Shown here: piece after piece, positions 1-7,512 of the stretch
How positions within the stretch are numbered: the stretch's first letter is position 1
Layout of the letters: the number at the start of each line of letters is the position of its first letter
From: Nitrosopolaris sp035691865
GTDB taxonomy: Archaea; Thermoproteota; Nitrososphaeria; Nitrososphaerales; Nitrososphaeraceae
Assembly (NCBI GenBank): GCA_035691865.1
Contig: DASSIM010000147.1
Span: forward strand, 1-27,141
Direction of reading: 5' to 3'
DNA length: 27,141 nucleotides
Notes under the pieces: model-generated
What the model saw: only the letters and a program-made list of their open reading frames with translations
Told to the model about the DNA's origin: nothing
Database searches by the model: none
Position numbers and translations under genes: made by a program

Positions 1-137
1 TAAAAGCAGTGGAACAACTCTATCTGCTGAAAAGTATAGTTTACCAACAAGTGTTACTACTAGATTTGTAAGAGTTACAGTTAATGGAAATACAGAGAAT
101 AACTGGGCAAGTATAACCGAATTAAGTGTTGATGGAT
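1..137 (+). repeat. Direct repeat, copy 1 (discoidin segment)
   Basis: Bases 1-137 are identical to bases 454-590, an offset of 453 bp (151 codons, in frame). It encodes the C-terminal third of a discoidin domain. The copy probably extends upstream of the window. Perfect identity, including silent positions, points to a recent duplication or conversion. Confidence 0.95.
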
Positions 138-2320
138 CATCAAGTACTCCCAACACGAATTGTATTAAGCTACCTTTTAGTGGTGTCGCAGCGAGTGGCA
201 CCGGCGATGCTGATGATCACAATGGTCCAGATCATGATGCCGATGACGGGAATGTACCTGCAAATGTCTTGGACAATAATCTTGGCACCAGATGGTCAAA
301 TCTAGGTGTTGGTTCATTCATTCAGGCTGATTTAGGTGGACAAAAGACTATTTGCAGTGTAGATATTGCTTGGTATAGAGGAAATCCGCGAGTAAATAGC
401 TTTGTAATATCAGTTTCAAGTGATGGTACTAGCTTTACAAATGTATTCACAGGTAAAAGCAGTGGAACAACTCTATCTGCTGAAAAGTATAGTTTACCAA
501 CAAGTGTTACTACTAGATTTGTAAGAGTTACAGTTAATGGAAATACAGAGAATAACTGGGCAAGTATAACCGAATTAAGTGTTGATGGATTTAGTAACAA
601 TAATCTTCCTACGGCCGACAACAAAAGCGTTAATACTAACTTAGGTACTCCTGTTTCAATCATTCTAACAGGCACTGACCCAATTCCAGGAGACACGCTA
701 AAGTTCTCCGTGGTAGCTAATCCAACACATGGTACATTGACCAACCCAACTTCTAATAGCGTAACTTATACTCCAACCGCCGGATTCTCAGGTACTGATA
801 CCTTTACCTACAAATCCACCGATGGTCAAGGAGTATCTAGCAATATTGCAACAGTAACTATAACAGTTAATGCAGCACAAAACAATCCTCCCACTGCTGA
901 TAACAAAACCCTCTCAACTAACGCAGGAACTCCTGTACAAATTACTCTAACAGGCACTGACCCAATTCCAGGAGACACGCTAAAGTTCTCCGTGGTAGCT
1001 AATCCAACACATGGTACATTGACCAACCCAACTTCTAATAGCGTAACTTATACTCCAACCGCCGGATTCTCAGGTACAGATACCTTTACCTACAAATCCA
1101 CCGATGGTCAAGGAGTATCTAGCAATATTGCAACAGTAACTATAACAGTTAATGCACCACCACCCCCTCCTCCCACTGCTAATAACATAAACATCCAAAC
1201 TAACAAAGAGACGCCTATTGGAATTACTCTAACAGGCACTGACCCAATTCCAGGAGACACGCTAAAGTTCTCCATAGTAGGAAGCCCGACGCATGGTACA
1301 GTTGCTCCTGGTACGGTCTCTAGTAACGTCTTTTACACTCCAAACACCGGATTTATTGGCACTGACAGCTTTACCTACAAAGCCACTGATGGCCGGGGAG
1401 TAGACAGCAACATCGCCACAGTAACCATAATTGTTAGTAATGCAACTTCAGGCACACTAGATCAATTCGGAATAAAAGAGCTCAATCCATCAAAGCCAGG
1501 AGGGGAACAATGGTTCTTTAACGGCGCGACTGGCAATCCAAACAACGACCCTAGAACGGGCACACCAAACGAAGGACCGCATACCACTTTTACAGGGAAA
1601 AATCCTGATGGTAGCTGGAAGGTACAGAGTTCTGAAGTACGTTATGGGATATTGACTTCAACTTTCTTCCAGGAGAATCAAATAAAGACTCTTAATCAAC
1701 AACAAATGGCAGCTCAAGGATACATGTTGAGACCTAATGATTGGAAGAATGTAGAATTAACGGCGTATTTGAGGGTGGTATCAGCTTCAAGTTCAACGTC
1801 CAATGGTGCATCGCACATAGAATTCGGAGCACATGGAGCAAGGAATACACACGGAGGAACAGTAGGTGGATTTGACAGCAGCTGCGAAGCAACCGCATAT
1901 CATTCAAACACCTATCTTACGGGAAGGGTTAAATTCGAAAAAGACCTACAGCACACGAACGGTTACTCTGTAGAGAGCGCAGATCCTCAGAAACTTAATC
2001 AAGTAAATACAACGGAATTCAAAGGAGGAAATTGGATAGGGATCAAAATGGTGACTTATGATATCGGCAATGGTTCGGTAAAAGTAGAACAATGGGTTGA
2101 TGACCATTCGAATAACATCCAACCAGGAAATCACTGGCGTAAAGTCTTGGAGACTATCGACCACGGACAATGGGGCCCAACAAGAGGTGGCAATCATTGT
2201 GGCGGAAGTGAGTTTCAGGTAGCGTCCTGGGGTGGACCCATTGCACTATTTAGATGGGACAATATACCCAATATGGATATCAAAGATGCAAGTGTAAGGG
2301 AGATTATCCCACCTACCTAA
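1..2320 (+). CDS. Large secreted repeat protein, 5' partial: discoidin copies, three cadherin-like Ig repeats, C-terminal jelly-roll-like domain
   Basis: The reading frame is open from base 2, so the gene begins before the window; the TTG at 269 is only an internal codon. Domains by position: the end of one F5/8 type C (discoidin-like) domain at 2-145; a second, complete copy at about 160-590 with DNNLGTRWSN and WASITELSVDG; three cadherin-like (tandem-95, Big_9-like) Ig repeats at about 604-874, 886-1156 and 1168-1440, each carrying TGTDPIPGDTLKFS and a GTD(T/S)FTYK strand; and a C-terminal domain at about 1447-2317, rich in Trp, Gly and His, that resembles a concanavalin-like jelly roll. 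Discoidin and cadherin-like repeats usually bind glycans or surfaces, so a surface adhesin or carbohydrate-binding protein is inferred. No membrane anchor is visible at the C-terminus. The C-terminal domain could instead be a degenerate polysaccharide lyase; I see no clear catalytic motif. Confidence 0.85.
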   Translation, partial: KSSGTTLSAEKYSLPTSVTTRFVRVTVNGNTENNWASITELSVDGSSSTPNTNCIKLPFSGVAASGTGDADDHNGPDHDADDGNVPANVLDNNLGTRWSNLGVGSFIQADLGGQKTICSVDIAWYRGNPRVNSFVISVSSDGTSFTNVFTGKSSGTTLSAEKYSLPTSVTTRFVRVTVNGNTENNWASITELSVDGFSNNNLPTADNKSVNTNLGTPVSIILTGTDPIPGDTLKFSVVANPTHGTLTNPTSNSVTYTPTAGFSGTDTFTYKSTDGQGVSSNIATVTITVNAAQNNPPTADNKTLSTNAGTPVQITLTGTDPIPGDTLKFSVVANPTHGTLTNPTSNSVTYTPTAGFSGTDTFTYKSTDGQGVSSNIATVTITVNAPPPPPPTANNINIQTNKETPIGITLTGTDPIPGDTLKFSIVGSPTHGTVAPGTVSSNVFYTPNTGFIGTDSFTYKATDGRGVDSNIATVTIIVSNATSGTLDQFGIKELNPSKPGGEQWFFNGATGNPNNDPRTGTPNEGPHTTFTGKNPDGSWKVQSSEVRYGILTSTFFQENQIKTLNQQQMAAQGYMLRPNDWKNVELTAYLRVVSASSSTSNGASHIEFGAHGARNTHGGTVGGFDSSCEATAYHSNTYLTGRVKFEKDLQHTNGYSVESADPQKLNQVNTTEFKGGNWIGIKMVTYDIGNGSVKVEQWVDDHSNNIQPGNHWRKVLETIDHGQWGPTRGGNHCGGSEFQVASWGGPIALFRWDNIPNMDIKDASVREIIPPT
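454..590 (+). repeat. Direct repeat, copy 2 (discoidin segment)
   Basis: Second copy of the 137-bp exact repeat at 1-137. Identity stops just after GATGGAT at 590, where copy 1 continues into a Ser-rich linker and copy 2 into the first cadherin-like repeat. Confidence 0.95.
665..874 (+). repeat. Cadherin-like repeat, nucleotide copy 1
   Basis: This 210-bp stretch is matched by 947-1156 at an offset of 282 bp (94 codons) with one visible difference, T at 796 against A at 1078. It lies within the first cadherin-like Ig repeat. Confidence 0.95.
947..1156 (+). repeat. Cadherin-like repeat, nucleotide copy 2
   Basis: Near-perfect copy of 665-874. A third copy begins at 1229 at the same 282-bp offset, but only its first roughly 45 bp are identical before it diverges. 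Confidence 0.95.
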
Positions 2321-2697
2321 ACTCGGCCAACCGTTTCACTCCTTTTCTAAGATATGACACTAATGGAAGCTGATCTAGTATTTATCCCCATGTCATTCCT
2401 AGATATCTAAAAACATCAATCCTAGAGCACGTTCGAGGAAGCGGTCCTGGTCTGCTAAGCTGGTCCTTCTATTGTTACTCCTTCTTCAGTACAGGTCGTG
2501 CTGTAAACAGGATCTGTGTCAATAAATAGTATTTTAGCTTGGCTACCACATCTTCAATAACTTTTGCGTTAATGGCTCAAGGAATATCTCGAAACTGACT
2601 AACACTCTTACTGATGTCAGATTACTTAGTTGATATCGTACAAGGTGGGTCTTAACGGCAAGCTCCGTGTCTGTAAGATACAGATGAGTGTATACTT
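2321..2697. other. Intergenic, 377 bp, no gene seen
   Basis: Lies between two converging genes. Both strands are broken by frequent stops, and I see no tRNA, no clear hairpin terminator and no recognisable pseudogene. Confidence 0.6.
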
Positions 2698-3237
2698 TTA
2701 TTTGCTAATTGACGCTACTTTCGCATAAGCAAGTATTGCTGCGATGGACTTGCAGTCCTCCAGTTCACCATTAATACATTTTTCGATAGCGGCAGTAAGG
2801 CTCATCCTTTTTATTGTTATATTTTCGTCATCATCTCGAGCTGCTCTCTTTATTCGTATTAGATCTGTCGCCACGTATACATGCATCAGCTCAGTATCGT
2901 AGCCGGGTGCTAAATACATTTTGAGCAGTGATTGCAGTTTTCCGGTATAGCCAATCTCTTCCGCCATTTCCCTAAGCGCAGCCTGCTCAGGAGTTTCTCC
3001 TTTCTCTATTTTCCCTGCAGGAATTTCTAACAATGTTTTCCCGGCTGCATGCCGGTACTGACTTACGAAGAGTACGTCCAAATTATCTATAATCGGAATC
3101 AGTCCTACCGAGGGTACATGTTCGACGATTTCCTTTTTAATTATTTTATCACCAAGTACGAACTTGTCAAGCCTGAGTGAAACGATACCAGTGTATATTT
3201 TCTTAGTGTCTATTACCTTTATCTTTCTCTCTTGCAT
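2698..3237 (-). CDS. Nudix hydrolase, ADP-ribose pyrophosphatase-like
   Basis: Hydrolyses a nucleoside diphosphate linked to another group, most likely ADP-ribose to AMP and ribose 5-phosphate, in the cytoplasm. From the chosen start the protein has 179 residues with a complete Nudix box at 75-97: G75, E81, R89-E90, E93-E94 and G96. The preceding EIPAGKIEKGE and the earlier RLDKFVLGDK, KKEIVEHVPSVG and VSQYRHAAGK segments follow the NudF/ADPRase pattern. The frame is open upstream to an ATG at 3345, but three things favour the ATG at 3237. Family members are about 180 residues and start near this MQERKIK segment; a TTTAAG box near 3270 lies about 30 bp upstream; and the 3345 start would leave only 20 bp for the divergent gene's promoter. 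ATG 3249 is the other candidate. The exact substrate is not certain. Confidence 0.87.
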   Translation of the reverse strand: MQERKIKVIDTKKIYTGIVSLRLDKFVLGDKIIKKEIVEHVPSVGLIPIIDNLDVLFVSQYRHAAGKTLLEIPAGKIEKGETPEQAALREMAEEIGYTGKLQSLLKMYLAPGYDTELMHVYVATDLIRIKRAARDDDENITIKRMSLTAAIEKCINGELEDCKSIAAILAYAKVASISK

Positions 3238-3365
3238 AGTATTAGTCATTACATGCTGCTTCTGAAGCTTAAAGGTATTCAAGAGCGATTGACTAGCGGC
3301 AAAAGAGGCTAGGATACCGAGGCATTCATTGTCAAGGGTAGACATATTAGATTTATTGCATCCAG

Positions 3366-3833
3366 ATGGAAGTTCATGTTACCCAAAAAGTTAGTTTTAT
3401 ATGTCATCTTGATTGTCTGGGAGATGTGAACTATGTTGACGGTGAAGGTAGCATTATCGTACCCAAATCCGTCAGACCGATTATTGATTATGAAGAAACT
3501 TTCTTCGGCACCAAAAAAGGAGCCAAGAAGCAGTTTCGATATGGTAAACTACACATTAGAGAATACAAAGACTACTATATCGTTCACATGGATAAAGTTG
3601 ATCCAGCGAAAGATCCCATGGGACATTTGTTGATAGATGCTCCGGAATTCTTGGCAGCTACTATAGCAGGATTGAAAGCGGCAAAGCAAGCCGGCTGTAC
3701 TGTGCATACAGAAAAAAAAGGAAACAACGCTTTAGCAGAGGGTCTTAGGGCAGCCTGTCTGGCTGGTACTGTCGCTGCCACGAGTTCTTACATCGTAGTC
3801 AGCGTTATCAAGAAAATATATAGGGGCATATAG
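3366..3833 (+). CDS. Unknown protein with C-terminal membrane segment, paired with an ABC1 kinase
   Basis: I do not recognise a characterised family. The 155-residue product has a soluble, mixed alpha/beta-looking N-terminal part (residues 1-90, rich in aromatic residues, such as YYIVHMDKVDP) and a hydrophobic Ala/Val-rich stretch at about 126-147, which could be a single membrane helix followed by a short KKIYRGI cytoplasmic end. There is no signal peptide. The ATG at 3366 has only 5 bp between the stop and the next gene, the ABC1 kinase at 3839, so the two are probably co-transcribed. As that kinase also ends in membrane helices, the two may act together at the membrane; this is inference from position only. 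Confidence 0.75.
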   Translation: MEVHVTQKVSFICHLDCLGDVNYVDGEGSIIVPKSVRPIIDYEETFFGTKKGAKKQFRYGKLHIREYKDYYIVHMDKVDPAKDPMGHLLIDAPEFLAATIAGLKAAKQAGCTVHTEKKGNNALAEGLRAACLAGTVAATSSYIVVSVIKKIYRGI

Positions 3834-3838
3834 GCTAA

Positions 3839-5473
3839 ATGGAAAATCCAACACAGATTCGGAAACGTGTTAGAGACGAATCAAAGAAGATAACTGCAAC
3901 CACAATTAAAAAAAACCCTTCAAAAATACAGGTCGTAAGAGTTGTTCTAAAGCTATTACCATTTGTAATCAATTTCAGAAAGGATCGCCGTGAGTGGGTA
4001 AAAAAAGAAGGAAAAAATGTCAACGAAAAAAAGTACCGAAAACATGCAGAGAAAGCACTAAGAACTTTCATAGAGCTAGGTCCATCCTATATTAAACTAG
4101 GCCAATGGCTATCCACTCGGGCTGATATTTTACCCCAACCTTATCTTGAAGTATTGGCTACATTGCAGGATGATGTCCCACCTGCACCATTCTCAAAAAC
4201 GAGACCGATAATTGAAGAAGAGCTTGGCGAAATTGAAAAAGTATTTGGGACTTTCGAAACACGAGCGCTTCATGGAGCGAGTCTGGGTCAGGTATATTTG
4301 GCAACTTATAATGGTCAACAAGTTATTGTTAAAGTGAGCAGACCATATATTGAAAAAGTTATTGAAAAAGATATTGCCATTCTAAAGAGCATTCTGCCAG
4401 TCGCAACTCGCTTTATCGATCCAAATTTGCGATTTTCCGCTGAAGCCATGCTCTCGCAATTTATTGAAACGATTCATGAAGAGATGGATTACAGAATAGA
4501 GGCAAATAACCTAATTACAATCAAACACAATCTGAAGGGCGATCGTATGGTGATCATTCCCAATGTGATTTTAGAGCGAACAACTCAACACGTCATTACC
4601 TTGCAATATATCCCTGGCATTAAGATTACTGATATCGCATTATTGGATAGGGCAGGTATTGACAGAGAAAAGCTAGTGATTAGAGTGCATCATATATTTT
4701 TCAAAATGCTACTACAGCACAGCATCTTTCATGCTGATCCTCATCCTGGCAATATCTCAGTAACAAACGCTGGCGAAATAATTCTTTATGATTTTGGGAT
4801 GGTTGGTAGACTAGAAAATGAAACTCGTCTCAAACTAATCAGATTATATCTTAGCTTATTGGAAAAAGATCCCTCCAGGGCCGTTAATGTCTTGATAGAA
4901 CTCGGGACGTTGGAGCCAACTGTGAATCGTTATGTGGTCGAAAAAGCCCTCGCGCTTAGCATTCAATCATTGCACGGTAAAGAAGTAGATCGGATGGAGG
5001 TAAGAGCATTGATGGATCTTGCAAATAAAACACTGAGCAAATTTCCATTCAGATTACCCAAGAACCTTGCTCTATATATGCGTATGACATCGATCGTGGA
5101 AGGAATCTATCAGCATCACAACGTGAATTTGCGATTTGTGAAAGTACTTTCACAACTTTTAGAGCAACAAGGACTGATAAGGGAGGCATATTTCGAGGAG
5201 GTAAAGGATTTGATTAAAAGATTTGTAAGGGGTGTTGAACAATCAGTTGATCTTGCTCCAGTGCTAAAATCGTATCTGGAAACCCATCAGATTTATGGTA
5301 ATAAGCGCGAAAACAGCTATAACTTTTTGGCAGCGAGTGTGTTTGCGGCGGCTCTGTTTTTAGGGTCTGCTTTCGTTATCCCTCATAACACCAATATTGC
5401 TTACGGTGGTTTTATCGCGTCAGCTGCGACATTTGGTATTGCACTAGCCGCGATTCTGAAAAAAAGATTCTAG
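3839..5473 (+). CDS. ABC1/UbiB/AarF family atypical kinase, membrane anchored
   Basis: Member of the ABC1 (AarF/UbiB/COQ8) family, atypical protein-kinase-fold ATPases linked to isoprenoid quinone biosynthesis or lipid homeostasis. In 544 residues the hallmarks are in order: KLGQ at 86-89 (the KxGQ motif), the loop GASLGQ at 146-151 in place of the Ala-rich ASxAQ form, catalytic-type Lys165, the ExD-like motif EEMDYRIEANN at 214-224, catalytic loop HADPHPGN at 308-315 and DFG at 328-330. Two hydrophobic helices close the protein (about 495-515 and 520-540), as in UbiB. It follows the 3366 gene by 5 bp. Ammonia-oxidising archaea use menaquinone-type quinones, so a role in quinone handling is plausible, but the true substrate of archaeal members is not known. 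Confidence 0.92.
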   Translation: MENPTQIRKRVRDESKKITATTIKKNPSKIQVVRVVLKLLPFVINFRKDRREWVKKEGKNVNEKKYRKHAEKALRTFIELGPSYIKLGQWLSTRADILPQPYLEVLATLQDDVPPAPFSKTRPIIEEELGEIEKVFGTFETRALHGASLGQVYLATYNGQQVIVKVSRPYIEKVIEKDIAILKSILPVATRFIDPNLRFSAEAMLSQFIETIHEEMDYRIEANNLITIKHNLKGDRMVIIPNVILERTTQHVITLQYIPGIKITDIALLDRAGIDREKLVIRVHHIFFKMLLQHSIFHADPHPGNISVTNAGEIILYDFGMVGRLENETRLKLIRLYLSLLEKDPSRAVNVLIELGTLEPTVNRYVVEKALALSIQSLHGKEVDRMEVRALMDLANKTLSKFPFRLPKNLALYMRMTSIVEGIYQHHNVNLRFVKVLSQLLEQQGLIREAYFEEVKDLIKRFVRGVEQSVDLAPVLKSYLETHQIYGNKRENSYNFLAASVFAAALFLGSAFVIPHNTNIAYGGFIASAATFGIALAAILKKRF

Positions 5474-5854
5474 AGATCAGACACGCCAAGAGGGTTATGA
5501 CAAGTAAGACCAATTATCTCATAAACTAATGTTGTATCTGACGCTACACGTGACTGCTGACTGCTTGATTCGACAGACTCTATTTGTTCATAGCTATTTG
5601 CCGCCACATCCACTTGAATCGATCCGTTCTGCAAGCAGCTAGTAAAAGCAGAGGCGAGATGAATAAGATCATATTACCCATAAATTAATAGCTCCTAATA
5701 TCATTACCTGCATATTTTACTAGTTTAGGGTAGATCACCATATTGACAATAAGAACGAACATGTATTTTGTTCGTGGGCTTAACATTTTGAAAGAGATCA
5801 GTCATTGTCCTCTCCTCAAATATCACAAAGTAGAGAAAGTATTATCAGTACTAC
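5474..5854. other. Intergenic, 381 bp, no gene seen
   Basis: Separates the 3' ends of two convergent units. I see no ORF with homology, no tRNA signature and no strong hairpin with a T-tract. Confidence 0.6.
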
Positions 5855-6340
5855 TTAACGTTGCCTAATACTTATGCTCTCCTCGTTAGCATCATAGTTG
5901 AGAATAAGTGCCTGTCTTCCCCACTCAACGATCCAGTCGAACTCATTTGAACCATCGCCATCATGACTCTGCGTCGCCACATCCTGATTTGAAACAAATT
6001 CCAATACCTCATCTTTACTGATACGGCCCTTTTCGCTTCGTTTTACGAGATCAACTAATTTCTTGAATGTGTCTAAATTGATAACTACATCTCGTAGCAT
6101 TTTTTTTTGAACTTTTGGGCTGGCTACTATGAACAAATGTCCTTTTTCAGTAACAGAAACATCGCCTGCTGTTACGTGAATTAGACCTAGCATTTCCCCT
6201 GATTCAAGTATTGGCAGGAGGTCATCTAACTCCAGCCCCTGTTTAGATGCAATTCCTGCTACGTCTGATTTTCCCCCGAGATCATCTAAGATTTCCAAGA
6301 ATCCGAGAAGAACGCTGTAATGAACCTTTGGTATAACCAA
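5855..6340 (-). CDS. Stand-alone AAA-associated (AAA_assoc_C) domain protein of an ABC importer
   Basis: The 161-residue product matches the pattern of the C-terminal accessory domain (AAA_assoc_C, COG4754) seen at the end of some nitrate/sulfonate-type ABC ATPases. It has a winged-helix-like first half (LLGFLEILDDLGGKSDVAGI, then DLLPILESGEMLGLIHV and VTEKGHLFIVAS), a helical middle and a C-terminal WIVEWGRQALILNYD segment. It lies 111 bp downstream of the ATPase, so it probably works as a separate regulatory subunit of that importer. The start is a TTG at 6340. A TATA box at 6346-6353 is too close for transcription starting there to include this codon, so the gene may be read on longer transcripts from upstream, or start later, for example at TTG 6298. 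The latter would cut the first helix of the domain. Confidence 0.8.
   Translation of the reverse strand: MVIPKVHYSVLLGFLEILDDLGGKSDVAGIASKQGLELDDLLPILESGEMLGLIHVTAGDVSVTEKGHLFIVASPKVQKKMLRDVVINLDTFKKLVDLVKRSEKGRISKDEVLEFVSNQDVATQSHDGDGSNEFDWIVEWGRQALILNYDANEESISIRQR
6328..6340 (-). promoter_or_regulatory. Inverted repeat at the start of the AAA-associated gene
   Basis: On the minus strand the sequence reads TTGGT-TAT-ACCAA, a perfect 5-bp inverted repeat with a 3-bp centre. It lies between the TATA box at 6346-6353 and the expected transcription start, where a repressor could bind, but it also overlaps coding sequence and may be chance. Confidence 0.25.
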
Positions 6341-6345
6341 GTTAT

Positions 6346-6353
6346 TTTATATA
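6346..6353 (-). promoter_or_regulatory. TATA box upstream of the AAA-associated gene
   Basis: Minus strand TATATAAA, a good archaeal TATA element. Its centre near 6350 predicts a transcription start near 6324, inside the longest version of the coding region. Confidence 0.45.
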
Positions 6354-6451
6354 CTACAATAATCTTGACATGCCAGTGATTTAAATTTTTATTTTTAATT
6401 TCATGATCCCGAGTGTATATGTACGAAGAGCCGAGTGTGCATTGTTATTCT

Positions 6452-7375
6452 TTATGCAATAAGCGTCGTTATTTGATCAGTATAGTCGTATATTGAAGAA
6501 TCACGTTTCTCGCGCGGTCTTGGTATGTCTATGTGAACTTCCTTCACCACGGATGCAGGTCTATGGCTCAAGACTACTACTCGGTCTGAGAGATAGACCG
6601 CCTCCTCGACGTTATGAGATACCATTATAACTACATCTGGTGTAGTGAGACGGTTGCTCCAAACTTTCAGAATTTCTTCTCTTAGGGCCTCGGCAGTTAA
6701 AGGGTCTAGAGAAGAGAATGGTTCGTCCATAAGAAGGACCTCTGGATCAAGTACTAGTGCCCTTGCAATACCGACTCTTTGTTTCATTCCGCCAGATAAT
6801 TCACGTGGGTAAGCATTCTCAAAGCCTTCGAGACCCACCTCCTGGATGATATTGAGACTTTTTTTCCTTCTCTCATCCTTTGGTATGTGATTAGATTCTA
6901 GACCAAATTCTACGTTTTCAGCTACTGTAAGCCAGGGAAAAAGTCCAAATGATTGAAATACCATTGCCATATGGGGATCTACTTTGCCTTTGAGGGGTTC
7001 ACCCTTCAATAACACCTCCCCTGTGGTGCAAGATTCCAATCCCATTATTATCCGTAACAGTGTGGATTTACCGCCGCCAGAGGGTCCAACAATAGATATG
7101 TATTCGTGATGATTTATTGACAGATTGATACTATTGAGGACTACTATTTTCTTTCCCCGATCGTCAACGTATTCTTTAGTAATATTTTTGAGCTCGAGCA
7201 AAGGTGTAGGCCCGCTTTCAAAGGATTTTGGTTTATTTAAGTTCTTCAAAACTGGAGTGCTGTCTAAAACGTAATCGCCGCCTCTTTCGTCGGAATAATT
7301 ATTATTATTATTATTATTGCTAGGATGACTTTCGTGGTAGTTATCCTTAACATGGGCATATTTGCGTGTTTTCAT
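6452..7375 (-). CDS. ABC importer ATPase, NitT/TauT (nitrate/sulfonate) type
   Basis: ATP-hydrolysing subunit that would power the duplicated permease encoded just upstream. In 307 residues: Walker A GPSGGGKST from 97, Q-loop Gln141 in MVFQSFGLFPWLT, signature LSGGMKQR from 193, Walker B VLLMDEPF at 213-220, D-loop SSLD and H-loop His254. The FGLFPWLTV and PFSSLDPLT segments are typical of the SsuB/TauB/NrtD subfamily. An unusual 58-residue N-terminal tail precedes the domain and holds seven consecutive Asn (20-26). Unlike many relatives it has no C-terminal AAA-associated domain; that domain is encoded separately 111 bp downstream. The substrate (nitrate, sulfonate, taurine, bicarbonate or another anion) cannot be read from the ATPase. 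Confidence 0.93.
   Translation of the reverse strand: MKTRKYAHVKDNYHESHPSNNNNNNNYSDERGGDYVLDSTPVLKNLNKPKSFESGPTPLLELKNITKEYVDDRGKKIVVLNSINLSINHHEYISIVGPSGGGKSTLLRIIMGLESCTTGEVLLKGEPLKGKVDPHMAMVFQSFGLFPWLTVAENVEFGLESNHIPKDERRKKSLNIIQEVGLEGFENAYPRELSGGMKQRVGIARALVLDPEVLLMDEPFSSLDPLTAEALREEILKVWSNRLTTPDVVIMVSHNVEEAVYLSDRVVVLSHRPASVVKEVHIDIPRPREKRDSSIYDYTDQITTLIA
7298..7318. repeat. Trinucleotide microsatellite (ATT)7 / (AAT)7
   Basis: Seven perfect tandem ATT units on the plus strand encode the seven-Asn run in the N-terminal tail of the ATPase. Unit changes keep the frame. Confidence 0.95.
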
Positions 7376-7407
7376 GCAAATGATACATTAGAACGGATAT
7401 TACATTG

Positions 7408-7417
7408 TTATATATAG
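7408..7417 (-). promoter_or_regulatory. TATA box of the ABC importer ATPase gene
   Basis: Minus strand TATATATAAC centred near 7413. It predicts a transcription start near 7387 and a leader of about 12 nt before the ATG at 7375, so the ATPase gene may have its own promoter inside the cluster. Confidence 0.45.
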
Positions 7418-7512
7418 ACAACCGTTTCCTCTAGAGAATTTATAATTTTTGACTTGAATTCACAATTGTTCTAGAAATTGAGCATTTTTAGGAATCAAGT
7501 ATTACTTGTGAA

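Noticed and set aside
269..271. TTG as start of the surface protein
   Set aside because: The frame is open from base 2 with clear discoidin coding sequence upstream, so the gene is 5' truncated by the window.
322..1026. Minus-strand open frames in the repeat protein region
   Set aside because: They mirror the strongly coding plus-strand repeats and duplicate with them; no independent start signals or families.
3238..3345. Longer N-terminus for the Nudix protein from ATG 3345
   Set aside because: Adds 36 residues not expected in the family and leaves only 20 bp to a divergent start codon.
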